Shown here one piece after another: positions 12,568 through 23,829 of a DNA stretch of 64,000 bases. The position numbers and the translations under genes are program-made. A model generated the notes under the pieces. The model searched no databases. It was not told the origin of the DNA and saw only the letters and a program-made list of their open reading frames with translations. This stretch comes from Acanthosepion esculentum (taxonomy: Eukaryota; Mollusca; Cephalopoda; Sepiida; Sepiidae), in assembly GCA_964036315.1 (NCBI GenBank), contig OZ038517.1, positions 15,494,713-15,558,712 of the forward strand. Reading direction: 5' to 3'. Position 1 is the stretch's first letter. Each line of letters starts with the position of its first letter.

Positions 12568-13870
12568 CCTTGTGGAAAGGTTGGTAAATAGAGAGATAGA
12601 TTCCAATAGGAGAGAGAGAGAGACGAACCCTTACAACTGTTATCGGATACACCGAAGACATCTCAGCTTCAACAACCACTACCACTCCTCACACCTCTCC
12701 TCTTTTTCACCCTCTTTACTTCTCTCATACAGTCAGCCTACTTTTTCTTATTCACCAAATAAAACCAGCATCTCTCAAAAACACTTAAGTACTTTACAAA
12801 CTCTTGTATTCATTGAAATGTAACAAAAAAATAAAACATTTTATTTACTCTTACTTAAATACCAATTGCATTGGGGTACTCTGGTTTACTTTGTTTTGAG
12901 ATTGTGTATATAGCTGCGTTTTTGTGTAAGAGCACAAAACATTTAAATTTTGCAAAACACAAGGAAAGAGAACAAGAAACCAAATTGCATTCAATAATAA
13001 AATATATGCTGAGAATCAACGAGTACAAACAATTGTGCTAATGTATTAAGATTTAGGGAAAGAAAAGTAGCTTCCCTTGTACCGTTATCTGAAACAAGGC
13101 AGCAAAAATGTACTTAAGATAGTTCTTGATTGAAATGTTCAGAGTTCGGTGAACAAATAAGATTTTGAATTCAAGAATGAAATTAAGTTAGTTTAAATTT
13201 GTGTTGTACAAAAGGATAACGGAATTTGGTTTGTGAACTTGGCTTGGTGACAGACAGTTAATAGAGAAACGTAATATTAGTTCTGTGTCTGTGTGTGCGT
13301 GTTGAGTAGAAACGTGGAAGAATGTAGTTACGTGTAAGTTTCTGAGTTCTACTGAAATTATTTCTGGAGTAAGAACTGTTTTATACATTTTGGTAGGCTC
13401 CAGAGAGACAAGCGGGAAAAGTTGAAAAGAATATCTAAAATACACGATTGGACAAAAATCAACCAATCACTGATTTTTTTACAAAATTAAGTTGGGCAAA
13501 GTAATGGCAGAAAATTTTAGTGTGGATACTGCGATTAGTAAATTGTCCTATTATAACCAGTACTTATTTTCTAACCAATCATAGATGAGTATTTTGTAGG
13601 CGTGGTAATCGTAGAAGTCACTACACCAACCTTGTGCCATCTATGAACATTGCTACTGTTTTTGTACGAGACGAAACCCCATATTAATGTTTATATACAT
13701 TATTATAGTTATACTCCAAACTTGGTTGTTCTTAAGGTGTAGTTTATCATGTTTTATTTACTCATTCATACATTCCTTATGGTGAGCTAATCCTAACAAG
13801 GCCCCAAACGAACCCCACAAAACCCCCATTATCGCATATTTCAGTAGCAGTAATAATAGTATAACTATGC
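12568..13870. other. Gene-free DNA; inverted copy of repeat at 5540-5745
   Basis: 13430-13640 matches 5540-5745 in reverse (CCACGCCTACA, ATTGGTTAG and GGACAATTTACT.ATCGCA blocks on the opposite strand). The remainder shows nothing recognisable. Confidence 0.4.
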
Positions 13871-14292
13871 TGACCTATAAGAAATGAGAAATTCCCGAAA
13901 TAATCAACAACTTAATCAGAGACTCTTTCAACTTTGCTAACAATTAAATGAATCCCTGTCTAATCTGGCGTTGTGCTACATCTTGTTGGAAAATAATTGA
14001 TAAAATAACCTCTTACAGATCAAAGATGGTTGCTTGGTAATGTAGTGACACTAAGAGTAAAAACAGGAAGTTTCCTCTTTTATAACTTAAAACATAATGA
14101 CATATTTCGGGCTTTGCGCAATAGGCACCATGCATAACTTCCAGTTGAAGTTGATTAAATACAATCCTAAATAAATATATGTTGACCAATAAGTAAAGAG
14201 CAAACCTGAAAGAATCAACAACTTAATCAGAGCGACTTTCAACTTTGCTAACAATATAAATAGACCCCTGTCTAAACTGGCCTTGTGTCACT
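13871..14292 (+). repeat. Dispersed repeat G, copies 2 and 3 in tandem
   Basis: A partial copy (13871-13983) followed directly by a fuller copy (13982-14292) of the unit at 12285-12567, including TGTTGGAAAATAATTGA and ATATATGTTGACCAATAAG. Confidence 0.6.
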
Positions 14293-14700
14293 TGTTTAAT
14301 GGATATCAGTTATCTGTTATCTCCTGTTAATTGCCCTCTCCAAGTTTTCCACTGCCTTAACCGGGTATTGAACTCACACTCTTTGGGTCCTGTCATTGGA
14401 TCTAACCAACGCCTTGATCCGCGGTGCTATGTGTCCAGTGACAGGACCAAAAGAGTGTGAGTTCAATACCCGGTTAAGGTAGTGGAGAACTTGGAGAGGG
14501 GAATTAACAGGAGACAACTGATAACTGACATCCATTAAAAAATGGCACGTGGAACTAGAGCAGTCTACCCCAGTGAGCGAAATAAAGGGTTCAATTCGAC
14601 ATTCCAACCACCTGAAGAAGGCCGGAGCGTACAACGGCCGAAACGTTGTAATAAATATGGCGACAAAAACGAGGACAATAGTCCGAATAATGTAAATAGT
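14293..14700. repeat. SINE-like repeat arranged as an inverted pair
   Basis: 14293-14425 is the reverse complement of 14430-14545; together they form a near-palindrome. The right unit (14430-14640) matches the SINE-like copy at 1965-2200 and ends in GGCCGAAACGTTG. Both arms contain the B-box-like GAGTTCAATACCC. Confidence 0.6.
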
Positions 14701-14777
14701 GTAAACAATTTTTCATTCTGAGGTTTGTGAGGCACGGTAAACAAATTTTGATTAACAATTTATAATTTCAAAAAATT

Positions 14778-15383
14778 TTGTTTTGTTTTATTTTATGGCA
14801 TATCAACCTCAATGAGTTATTTAATGCCGACAAAATTTTTATTGCTGGTAATATTTTTTTTTTTCAAAATATATTGCAAGTAATATTTTTTTCGAAAATA
14901 TATTGCTGGTAATATTTTTTATTTTTTCAAAAATGTACTGTTGGTAATAATGTATTGCTGGTAATATTTTTTTTTCAAAATTGTACTGCTGGTAATGATG
15001 TATTGCTGGTAATTTTTTTTCTCAAAAATGTACTGCTGGTAATATTTTTTTTTCAAAACTGTACTGCTGGTAATATTTTTTCCCCAAAACTGTACTGCTG
15101 GTAATAATGTATTGCTGGTAATAATTTTTTTTCAAAAATGTACTGCTGTTAATAATGTATTGCTGGTAATAATTTTTTCAAAAAAGTATTACTGGTATTA
15201 AAACCTGTTTTTATACTTTCATAGTGTTTTGACCCCTTTTGTGAGGTTAACTATTTGCCCAATGCTGTGACCCTGACAGGTGCTAGCACCCGGGGTCAAG
15301 GTGGACCTGGGAACACCAGCAATCTCCTGATTAAAGGCCTTGCTGTCAAATGTAGTTAATCGTCTTACCCAGGGCGAATTTCA
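14778..15383 (+). repeat. Dispersed repeat R1, copy 1, internally expanded
   Basis: Starts TATGGCATATCAACCTCAAT, ends near TCGTCTTACCCAGGGC. Relatives are at 34432-34812, 35127-35290 and 35721-36092. The middle (14840-15190) is a degenerate minisatellite of TACTGCTGGTAATATTTTTT units, absent in that length from the other copies. No coding. Confidence 0.7.
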
Positions 15384-15414
15384 AAAGAGTGCCAAATTAA
15401 ATATTTAATTAAAA

Positions 15415-15600
15415 AAAAACAAAAAAACTTTGATTTAAAACTTATAATTTCTTGGAGTGAATTAATATTTGCAATAACTAACTGTACATTATTTGGGGTG
15501 AATTAACTAACAGAGAGGATCCAAAATAAAAAAGAAAAGAAAAAAAATATTGGTTTGTTCTCTTGTTAGGCATCTAAACTAAGTTTTTTTTTTTTTTGTA
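15415..15600 (+). repeat. Repeat shared with 55675-55860
   Basis: AATTTCTTGGAGTGAATTAA... through TTCTCTTGTTAGGCATC aligns with the sequence just upstream of the gypsy RT remnant at 55843. It sits about 200 bp before the copy A start codon, where B and C carry an LTR instead. Confidence 0.6.
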
Positions 15601-15643
15601 GAAAGTTTTTTATTGTCATTTTTAATTTTATCAATGTTCCCAC

Positions 15644-15658
15644 CCTTATAATAAAAGT
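15644..15658 (+). promoter_or_regulatory. Putative TATA-like core promoter, copy A
   Basis: CCTTATAATAAAAG about 150 bp before the ATG aligns with the TATAAAA elements of copies B and C, and the following 60 bp (CTGG, AATTAAC.., CAG.C.G) is recognisably homologous. A has no LTR beside it. The leader also holds a purine-rich AAAAG/AAAGA tract at 15730-15800. Transcription start is inferred, not seen. Confidence 0.45.
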
Positions 15659-15804
15659 TAAGCTGTTTTTCTGGTACTTAATTAACTTAACAGTCGGCTA
15701 TTTAAAAAGTAAGCGGTCAACTTAATTAGGAGAAAAAAAAAAAAAAAGAAAAAGAAAAGAAAAGAAAAGAAAAGAAAAGAAAGAAGAAGAAAACAAAAAG
15801 AGCA

Positions 15805-16341
15805 ATGGCGGAGAGACGGCGACCACCTGCTTCAAGCGAGTCGCATGAAAAACTTAGCCAAACAACGCATGGAAGCTCCTCAGCGACCCCAGACAGCACC
15901 ACACGGGTTCGTGGACAATCGGAGAATAGATTCAAGATCATTCTGATTTCGATAGCAACTGCTGGACTTGTTTTTTTGCTTGTTTCTTTCTCGTTAATCT
16001 ACATTGTTGATCACCCTACCAAAAAGCAACATGGCAACCCACGTGGGGATGATATCAATAAACCCCAGGCTGTCAACTACCGAACTGGGGCCTCGGAGAC
16101 ACTTCGGGCCGATGCTAAAGAACAGGACACAGAGCTGCCTGTGTTGTTGACATTCACCAACGTGAAAGAGAACCCCAGTCTTCGTTCTAATTTAAAATTG
16201 TGCGTTACATCCATGCTTACCCACGCATCCAGTGATTTAAATTTGATATTTATAATACTTGGCGACGTATACAGCCAAGAAATTGCCGGTTCGATCATAA
16301 AAACTGCAGCTGAAACAGTCCCAAATAAAGTCAAATACGAG
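15805..16341 (+). CDS. XXYLT1: XXYLT1-like xylosyltransferase copy A, exon 1
   Basis: First coding exon of a type II membrane glycosyltransferase that, by family knowledge, adds the second xylose to O-glucose glycans on EGF repeats (Notch) in the ER. It encodes 179 residues: a Ser/Thr/Arg-rich cytosolic tail (about 1-43), a hydrophobic anchor (about 45-68, IILISIATAGLVFLLVSF), a stem, then the start of the GT domain (LPVLLTFTNVKENPSLRSNL). The start is the first ATG after the TATA-like region, has G at -3 and G at +4, and is shared with copies B and C. The exon ends GAG|GTAACA with a phase-0 donor. Joined to 24597 it gives about 403 residues, close to the roughly 390-residue family length. 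Family assignment rests mainly on exon 2. Confidence 0.85.
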
Positions 16342-16915
16342 GTAACATTGTTTTTCTTAGCACCAATTATATTTTTTTACACATATAAATCATAAAAAAG
16401 TTCATTAATATCTGTCGGTGATAAAAAAAATAACTTTTAGTTTAAAAACCGGTTTTTGTACGAAAATATATTTTTACATGGATATAACAACGTTAACTTT
16501 TTGTTTTAATTTAACTTTTTAAACTTTTTTTTAGCAGGGGGTTCGATTTAAAATATAAGTTTCTGTTTAATGAATGTTAAATTCAACCTTTTTAAGACTT
16601 TTTGCGTCTTGTTGATGAAAATAGTGAATCTTTTTCGCTTTTACATGACGGCCATAATTGTAAACATACGGAAGCCTAAAATTATAAAAAAAAAATTTCC
16701 GACGAGAAACAGTACTAAAATAGAATGGTCCACTCGTAAAAAAAAAAATATGGGAAAATCTTTTTGGAAACCATTTTTGTAGATTCGTATTTTAAAAAAA
16801 ATTTTTTTTAGATCTTCCTTAGGCCACATCACTTCTAAGAATCGAAAAATATTGATTGGTTATCTGAAAGACAGTCCTTAGTGATCCAGTGTAAAATCGA
16901 TCACTGACTTGGGAG

Positions 16916-19172
16916 TAGGCTTGCCCGTCAATTCACAAAAAAATAAGCATAGCATGAAGAAAAAAAGCTCCTAACTTGATAAAAAAAAATTTTAACGTCT
17001 AAATGTTTATGTTACTATTAAGATGAAAGACCAAAGTATTTTATGAATATTTTTTCAAATTTTTTAATCATTCCTATAATTTTAAAAATTTGATTTAAAT
17101 TTTTTTTTTTTTTTTTTTTGATTCAAAAAAATTTTGTAAATTCGGCCTTATCATCCTTTTTGTCTGACTTTGTAAACAAAATCAAAGTTAGTTTAAAAAT
17201 CCTGTAAAATTCAGTTACACCTTTTTTCTTTTGTTATTTTAGGAAAATTAGAAAATTTAAAGTATACTTTTTTATCAGTAAATTTTTTAAGAGAGACATT
17301 TCCAACCGTGGTGCTTGGTCTTGCGCGTGTTTGACAGGTGTTAACTAACAACTGATGTACGTCAATATATCAACAACTTACGTCAGGGGAATTTATCGGA
17401 CGGTAGGGCAGAAGTGATATATTTAGTTCTAGTTTTAAGTGAACCTGGTTAGTGTATAAAATACACTTCCAATTTTTTTTTTTTTATTTACCTTACGTTT
17501 GCGGTTTGAGGAAGAGGGAAATTAACCATTTTTATTTTTGGAAAATCAGAAAGCCTAATCATAATCAAAATATATATCGGCATTAAAATTGAGTTTGAAA
17601 GGAAACAACTTTCCTAGGGGATACCAGGAGGGTCATTTTTTTTCTCAAAAAAATAACAGCGATAAGGAAGAATTAAGCCAAATTGACTTTGATATATTTG
17701 GGTCAAAGGCCAGCCAGCTCGCAATATAAACGTTTTGTAAAAACCCACCACTCTCAGATAAGAAGAAGAAAGAGTGAAAAAAAAAGGCGGGGGGTCAACA
17801 TTGGGATCAGCAATAAGTTGTTTTTTCAAACTGTCGTTTGAAAAATGGCTTGATGTGTTGTGTTTTTGTTTTTTTAAGACCTGGGGTGATGACAACAACA
17901 CTTAGCAAATAACATTCTTTTTTTCGCCGCATGTCTTTCATATGACAAAAAAAATAAAACAAGCTGTATCAGTTATGATAAAATATTTATCTGAGAATCA
18001 AAGCCATTGCGCTGTTTTCGTGCCTAAAATTGAATATAAAATTTAATAAAAAAGGAAATAATATTTTTAGTTTGTCTCACACTGAAAAAGGAAAAATTGT
18101 TTATATTTGAAAATTGAAAAGTTTTGAAAATGCGACGATATCCAGTCAGAAAACCTGACAAGCGTTGTTGTGTTGCTAACTGAACGAATGCAAAGCAATT
18201 TCTGAAGTAAAAACAACTTGCTTCTATCAAGGGACATTATTTCAAAGCTGTGCATCCATACTTTCGTTGGAAACGATTTTAAATACAATTTTGGAATAAT
18301 AAAAAATTATTTTAAAAATATCAACGGTTGTCAGATTTTAATAAGCTTTGAAATTTATGATCTTTAAAAAGTAGAGAATACATCATTTCCATAAGGTTTC
18401 ATAAAGAAACTTAATATTAAAATATATAACAACCTTTTTGTCATATGTATTTAAAATTGAAAAAAAAAAATTATTGTAAAAATTCATTTTTCATCAAAAA
18501 AATTTTTTTCTTTCAGATAAAAATTACCTTATTATATGTTATTCAGAAAAGCCATGAAAAGCTTTTTTAATTAAATATTGTCTTAGTTTTATTGGGTTTT
18601 GTATTTTTGCAATTGAGGTAAAAGTTTGGACAATTTTGCACATTTTCTTTTTTTTTTTACCAAGTAAATCGATGATTTACATTCTTCAGAATCTTGTGCA
18701 TTTAATTAAAAAAAAAAATTAAGGTTGCAAAAGAAAATTTTTCAAGTTTTCATAAAATTAAGTTGGGGGGGGGTTAACAGATATAAAAAAAAATATTTAT
18801 ACCATCACTTTCGAAAAGACAAACATTTCTAAAATAATTTCATTCATAAGTTCTGAAGGTTTCATTAAAATCCAACAAGTACTTGATTTTTGCAAGATTT
18901 TCTAAATGAATGTGTTTTTTGCAACTGAAAACAGTAAAAAACCAACTAATGCTAATTATTACCTAATCGTTAAAAAAAAAAACAAGATTTTCAACCTAAA
19001 TTTAAAACATGCTGCAAAGGAATAAAAAATTTAAAAAAATAATTAAAATATATCTTGGTCTTTCCTCTTAATAATAACAAACTTTTTCACAATAAAATTT
19101 TGTTTTTATTAAGTTTGGGGCCTTTATTTCTTCATGCTATGCGTTTTTTGAGTGAAGAGACGGACAACCCTA
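16916..19172. mobile_element. 2.26-kb TIR element in XXYLT1-A intron 1, 8-bp target duplication
   Basis: Ends TAGGCTTGCCCGTC (16916) and GACGGACAACCCTA (to 19172) are inverted, with similarity running about 140 bp inward. Flanked by CTTGGGAG at 16908-16915 and 19173-19180. An 8-bp duplication is typical of hAT-like elements, but the TAGG ends are not the usual hAT ends. Copy B intron preserves the unfilled CTTGGGAGTG sequence. No transposase is seen, so the element is non-autonomous. Confidence 0.75.
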
Positions 19173-19529
19173 CTTGGGAGTGTTATGGGGAATGAGCACT
19201 TTGTTTCAAACTATGGTTTATGTATCCGCGTCATGTTGGTTTTTTTTTCTCAGAATCTCTAAAAGTTTTCTTTATATTTTATAATTTTATTATATTTTAA
19301 CCATTGGGTTATATTATTTAAAGTACACTTATTAATTTATGTAAATTTGAAAATACCCCGGGTCCCTTTTAATAATTATTTTTTTTCGGAAATAGCTAAA
19401 GAAAAGAGAAGGCTTTGCTCCTCTGGAAGAGAAATAATTTTTGTTGCTGCATTTGTGCTTTAATGACCATAAACAAAATATATCTTACCTTTCTTTTACC
19501 CAACATATCTAATATATATCTTCATCCAT

Positions 19530-19900
19530 CCGCACAGAAGCCTGTTTTGCTGTATCACAGCTCATCTGTGTGGCGAGACATCTGATTGCTTCAAGCCAGG
19601 ATTAAAACTCAACTAATTTGGTGTCAGTCAGAGACTCTACCCCTAAGCCATTGGTGCACGGCAGAGAAAGGGAATCTTTTAACGTATTATATACGTGATG
19701 TATATAAATGCCAAATTAGCATCCAGAGTGCTCAATTCATATATGAAGAGCAATGCGTTATAAGCAGGCGCAGCCACTGTTTTAAAAATTCCCTTTCCCC
19801 CATAATGCTCAATTGGCAAACGAGAACAAGTCGTCCACATGCAAGCCTGTTTGGTGTGGGGTTCGAACATCTATGTTAGATGAATACTGCAAACATTAAA
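19530..19900 (-). repeat. tRNA-derived SINE-like repeat (family S2), minus strand
   Basis: Matches 45693-46040 over its length and the plus-strand units at 44480-44612 and 44755-44911 in part. On the minus strand GAGTTTTAATCCTGG sits at the B-box position seen in the other copies. Intron of copy A. Confidence 0.5.
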
Positions 19901-20084
19901 GGATAGTTGGCTGGTGCTTGATGAGGGCGAGATGTTATCAAGACAAAGCTGGATAGCTGAGGTGTGGTTAGTCAAGCCTGGGGCAGGGAGGTGCAGTCCT
20001 GTTGAGTGGTGACAGCAGCAACACCCTTCGTGATGGCCAGTGGCTTGCTGGGCTGCAACTCACTTAGTTGTTCTCGGAGACCTG

Positions 20085-20270
20085 CTTTGAAGGCTATATG
20101 ACGGTTCCGTATAGGATACAGGTTCGAATCCTGTCAGAGGACGAATATTTTCTATGGAAATTTCTCGGACATTCAGGCTGATAAATGTAGTTTAATACTG
20201 TTTATTATAAACAGAGTATTTACTTAAATATTTGTATCTATAAAAAGAATGTTAAACATAAAAATGTCTT

Positions 20271-20275
<5 letters not shown>
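20085..20275 (+). repeat. Single arm of tRNA-bearing foldback element
   Basis: Starts GGCTATATGACGGTTCCG, contains the B-box GGTTCGAATCC and runs to AATGTCTTAAAATA before (TA)n. It equals the right arm of the foldback at 43232-43672; no left arm is present. Confidence 0.65.
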
Positions 20276-20313
<38 letters not shown>

Positions 20314-20317
20314 CACA

Positions 20318-20682
20318 CAGGGAGTCCATAAAGTTTGTGTGCACTTTAAAAAATTTATAACTTTATTTGTATTTGCGATAGAAATAATTTGTAAAAAGGA
20401 TTAGAAAGAAGTAAATCTATATTTTTTAGGGTTTTATTGAAATTTTATTTAAGTTTCCACATGTCCCCCATCATTAGCAATACAAAGGGTAATACGATTT
20501 TGCAGTTCACGGAAAACATTTGCCAACTGATTTACAGTAATGCCTGAAATCACATTAGTTATTTTAGCTATACTTAAAACTAGGTACATTAAACTTTATA
20601 ACATTTTTTACAGATTATTTCTATCGCAAATACAAATAAACTTGTAATTTTTTTTAAAGTGCACATGAACTTTATGGACACC

Positions 20683-20685
<3 letters not shown>
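20318..20685. mobile_element. Mariner-type MITE with ~80-bp TIRs
   Basis: Left end CAGGGAGTCCATAAAG and right end CTTTATGGACACCCTG are inverted and pair for about 80 bp. The interior (20440-20530, minus strand) reads FRELQNRITLCIANDGGHVE, like the C-terminus of Tc1/mariner transposases. (TA)n tracts abut both sides (20277-20309 and 20686-20727). Confidence 0.75.
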
Positions 20686-20731
<46 letters not shown>

Positions 20732-20864
20732 ATGCTGGAAGACAAGATTTCGCAAATTTATTTATTAACTACAATTTTAAAAAGACAAAATTTGTGTGAA
20801 TTTCTAAATTTTGCGCAATCAGGATCCCTATTTGCATATCTCTTACTCTCTCTTGCTATATATA

Positions 20865-21245
20865 GATAGATAAGCATATTTAAGTAAATGCTCTGTTTAT
20901 AATAAACAGTATTAACATTTACTGACCTGAATGTCCAAGAAATCTCAAAGAATATGTGTCCTCCAACAGGAATTGAACCTGTATTCTACATGGAACTGCC
21001 ATATGTGTGCGGTATCATTTAGCTACAGAAGAAGCATCTGGTTAGTAAGATTAAATTACTTTTTAATGGTAATTACTAAATCATATAGCATCAGGCTATA
21101 TGGCAGTTCTGTGAAGGATACAGGTTCAATTACTGTTGGTGAACACATATTTTCTTTGACATTTCTCTTACATTCAGGCCAGTAAATGTTGTTAATACTG
21201 TTTATCATAAACAGAGTATTTACTTAAATATTTGTATCTACTAGA
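20865..21245. repeat. tRNA-bearing foldback element, diverged copy
   Basis: Left arm 20865-21005 and right arm 21099-21245 are inverted copies (GTAAATGCTCTGTTTATAAT against its complement). Each arm carries a decayed tRNA 3' half (CAACAGGAATTGAACCTGT and its partner). Same family as 43232-43672. Confidence 0.7.
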
Positions 21246-21288
21246 ATAATGTATAGACAAGATATTAAAATAATTGTCAGACTTAGTC

Positions 21289-21330
<42 letters not shown>

Positions 21331-21422
21331 AGGGTGGTCCAAAAGTAGGTGGACAGTAAATAATTACATTTATTTTGAGATTACATGCAATTATATTTAC
21401 TAACACAATTATTACATTGACA

Positions 21423-22248
21423 ATTAAATTTTATTGGGAACAATAATACAAAATCCCTTAAATCTTATTGTGAACAATAATACAAAATCCCTTAAATTTT
21501 ATTGTGTACAATAATACAAAATCCCTTAAATTTTATTGGGAACAATAATACAAAATCCCTTAAATTTTATTGTGAACAATAATACAAAAGCCCTTAAATT
21601 TTATTGTGTACAATAATACAAAAGCCCTTAAATTTTATTCTGAACAATAATACAAAATCCCTTAAATTTTATTGTGAACAATAATACAAAATCCCTTAAA
21701 TTTTATTGTGTACAATAATACAAAATCCCTTAAATTTTATTGTGAACAATAATACAAAAGCCCTTAAATCTTATTGTGAACAATAATACAAAATCCCTTA
21801 AATTTTATTGTGTACAATAATACAAAAGCCCTTAAATTTTATTGTGAACAATAATACAAAAGCCCTTAAATTTTATTGTGTACAATAATACAAAAGCCCT
21901 TAAATTTTATTGTGAACAATAATACAAAAGCCCTTAAATTTTATTGTGTACAATAATACAAAAGCCCTTAAATTTTATTGTGTACAATAATACAAAAGCC
22001 CTTAAATTTTATTGTGTACAATAATACAAAAGCCCTTAAATTTAATTGTGTACAATAATACAAAAGCCCTTAAATTTAATTGTGAACAATAATACAAAAG
22101 CCCTTAAATTTAATTGTGAACAATAATACAAAAGCCCTTAAATTTAATTGTGAACAATAATACAAAAGCCCTTAAATTTAATTGTGTACAATAATACAAA
22201 AGCCCTTAAATTTTATTGTGAACAATAATACAAAATCCCTTAAATTTT
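21423..22248 (+). repeat. 34-bp minisatellite, about 24 copies
   Basis: Unit CAAAAGCCCTTAAATTTTAT plus TGTGAACAATAATA. Variants differ at fixed sites: AAATCCC/AAAGCCC, GTGAACA/GTGTACA and TTTTATT/TTTAATT. TCCC units occupy the left and extreme right and GCCC units the centre, giving zones of variant sharing. There are no spacers between units. Confidence 0.9.
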
Positions 22249-22254
22249 ATCAAC

Positions 22255-22560
22255 GCAGGTGCTCAAACTGTTTTCCATCACAATTTACACAGCTCTGAAG
22301 TCTACCTCTAATGCTTCGACAAACTTTTTTGCGCAAGTCTTTTTGGCAATTAATTTCTTGCATCTCTTATGTAATTTTTCAAATCACCGACACTTCTTGG
22401 TTTTCGACTGTAAACTTTGTCCTTGAGTACTCCCCAAAAGAAGAAATCCATTAGGGTCAAGTCTGGTGAATGTGCCGGCCAATCAATTGGACCTCTTCAG
22501 CCAATCCATTTCTCAGGAAATGTTTCATCAAGATACTCAGTTGTAATAATGTAACCGATA
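22255..22560 (-). pseudogene. Tc1/mariner-like transposase C-terminal remnant
   Basis: Minus strand translation in mixed frames gives IDWPAHSPDLTLMDFFF-like and LKDKVYSRKPRSVGDLK-like text, the C-terminal catalytic region of a mariner-superfamily transposase. Stops and frameshifts are present, and nothing remains upstream because the minisatellite follows. Confidence 0.6.
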
Positions 22561-22610
22561 CATAAACCTATTCCACATACAGTCCACCTACTTTTGGACC
22601 ACCCGGCATA

Positions 22611-22759
22611 TTACAATGAATCATTCTTACAAAAAGCAGATTAGTAAAGTTAATGATATAAAATGGTGAAATCATTTCACAAACAAAATTTTAAGTTTTT
22701 GCCATTTTATATCATTAACTTTACTCATCTACTTTTTGTATGAATGATTCATTGTAATA
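22611..22759. mobile_element. Palindromic MITE (~150 bp)
   Basis: Arms of about 57 bp (22611-22667 and 22700-22759; TTACAATGAATCATTC at the ends) pair almost completely, with TA on both sides. It begins at the TA that ends the preceding transposon. Confidence 0.7.
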
Positions 22760-22785
22760 TAAATTGAACTGCACCACATATTTGT

Positions 22786-22816
<31 letters not shown>

Positions 22817-23486
22817 AATATAAAAGTGAACATTGAATTTACATGTATTCTAAGCTAATAATGTTGTAAGGTTTGAATTTTTTTTTTTTTTTAAATATTC
22901 CACTGCAATGCATTGATGCTAATAATTCTAGTCATCATAATCTGTTATTATTTATCAATAAAAATATTTGATATTAAAGCTTTTAGTTTATTTTGATCAA
23001 TTTTAAAAAAAATTTATGCTAATATTACTTTTTGCAAATAAAAACAAATTTTGCAAATTCTAATGAAATTGGCTCAGTAGTGTTAGTCATTGTCGAAGTA
23101 CCCTAATTTTTAAGCGGTCCAACAAGGCAATTTTTGCCTGTTTCTATCTTAGGCTAAACTCATCCCTGCATAAGTCTTTTTTTCTTTTTTTTTTCTTAAA
23201 TAGGTTAGAAATCATGCATTTTCAGTGACCAGTTGCATTATACACAGGTAATTTTTTTTTTTTTTTTTTTTTTTTTTTTCTGGAGAGGTTAAAATTCATG
23301 GGGGGAAAAAAAATCCCAAGGCAACACTATCTTTGAAATCGGCGTATACACGAGTAAATATGGTGCTTATTTTTTCTAGAAAAATTAATTTCTCCTCAAC
23401 AAGTTTCTTTTTCTTTTGGTTATTTTTCTTTTTTGTTTCAATTATGGAGTTGACAGGATACAGGTTTTTCTTCCTTGAAATTTCTG

Positions 23487-23530
<44 letters not shown>

Positions 23531-23636
23531 TTTTTTTAAACAGAAAAGAGAAGTTGTTTTTGTGGGGAGGTTGGTTATAATGTGGATTTCTTTTATTTAA
23601 TTTAAATTTTTTAAATATATATTATACTTTATTTTC

Positions 23637-23679
<43 letters not shown>

Positions 23680-23829
23680 ATTTAAAATGAAACTGCTCTC
23701 TCTTAATTGTCTTTCAGAACCCATTTGCATCCATCTGCATGGCTGATGCTAACCTCCAGAGTACTAACTCATTGAGAGGTCTGCAGCTAGAATAGTTTGT
23801 TCACTGAGTCATGCGCGACAATTTTTCCT
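22760..23829. other. Intron DNA: (TA)n and poly-T tracts
   Basis: (TA)n at 22795-22813, 23489-23528 and 23639-23667 (then TG repeats); poly-T at 23251-23279. No gene. Confidence 0.6.

Larger units (their letters stand above)
21328..22610. mobile_element. Tc1/mariner-superfamily element with minisatellite interior
   Basis: Inverted ends CAGGGTGGTCCAAAAGTAGG (21330) and CCTACTTTTGGACCACCC (to about 22606), with TA outside. The left two thirds is a 34-bp tandem array. The right third holds transposase remains on the minus strand. About 1.28 kb, close to a full element, because the array replaces lost coding sequence. Confidence 0.75.

Noticed and set aside
14611..14655. CTGAAGA ... GGCCGAAAC resembling a hammerhead ribozyme core, as found in Penelope-like elements
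   Set aside because: The CUGANGA and GAAA boxes and a GGCCG/CGGCC stem are there, but I could not find the helix III closure, the UH cleavage site or the helix I partner nearby. A covariance search would decide.
21423..22248. Regular 34-bp repeats suggesting a CRISPR array
   Set aside because: Units are contiguous with no unique spacers and lie in a eukaryotic transposon.
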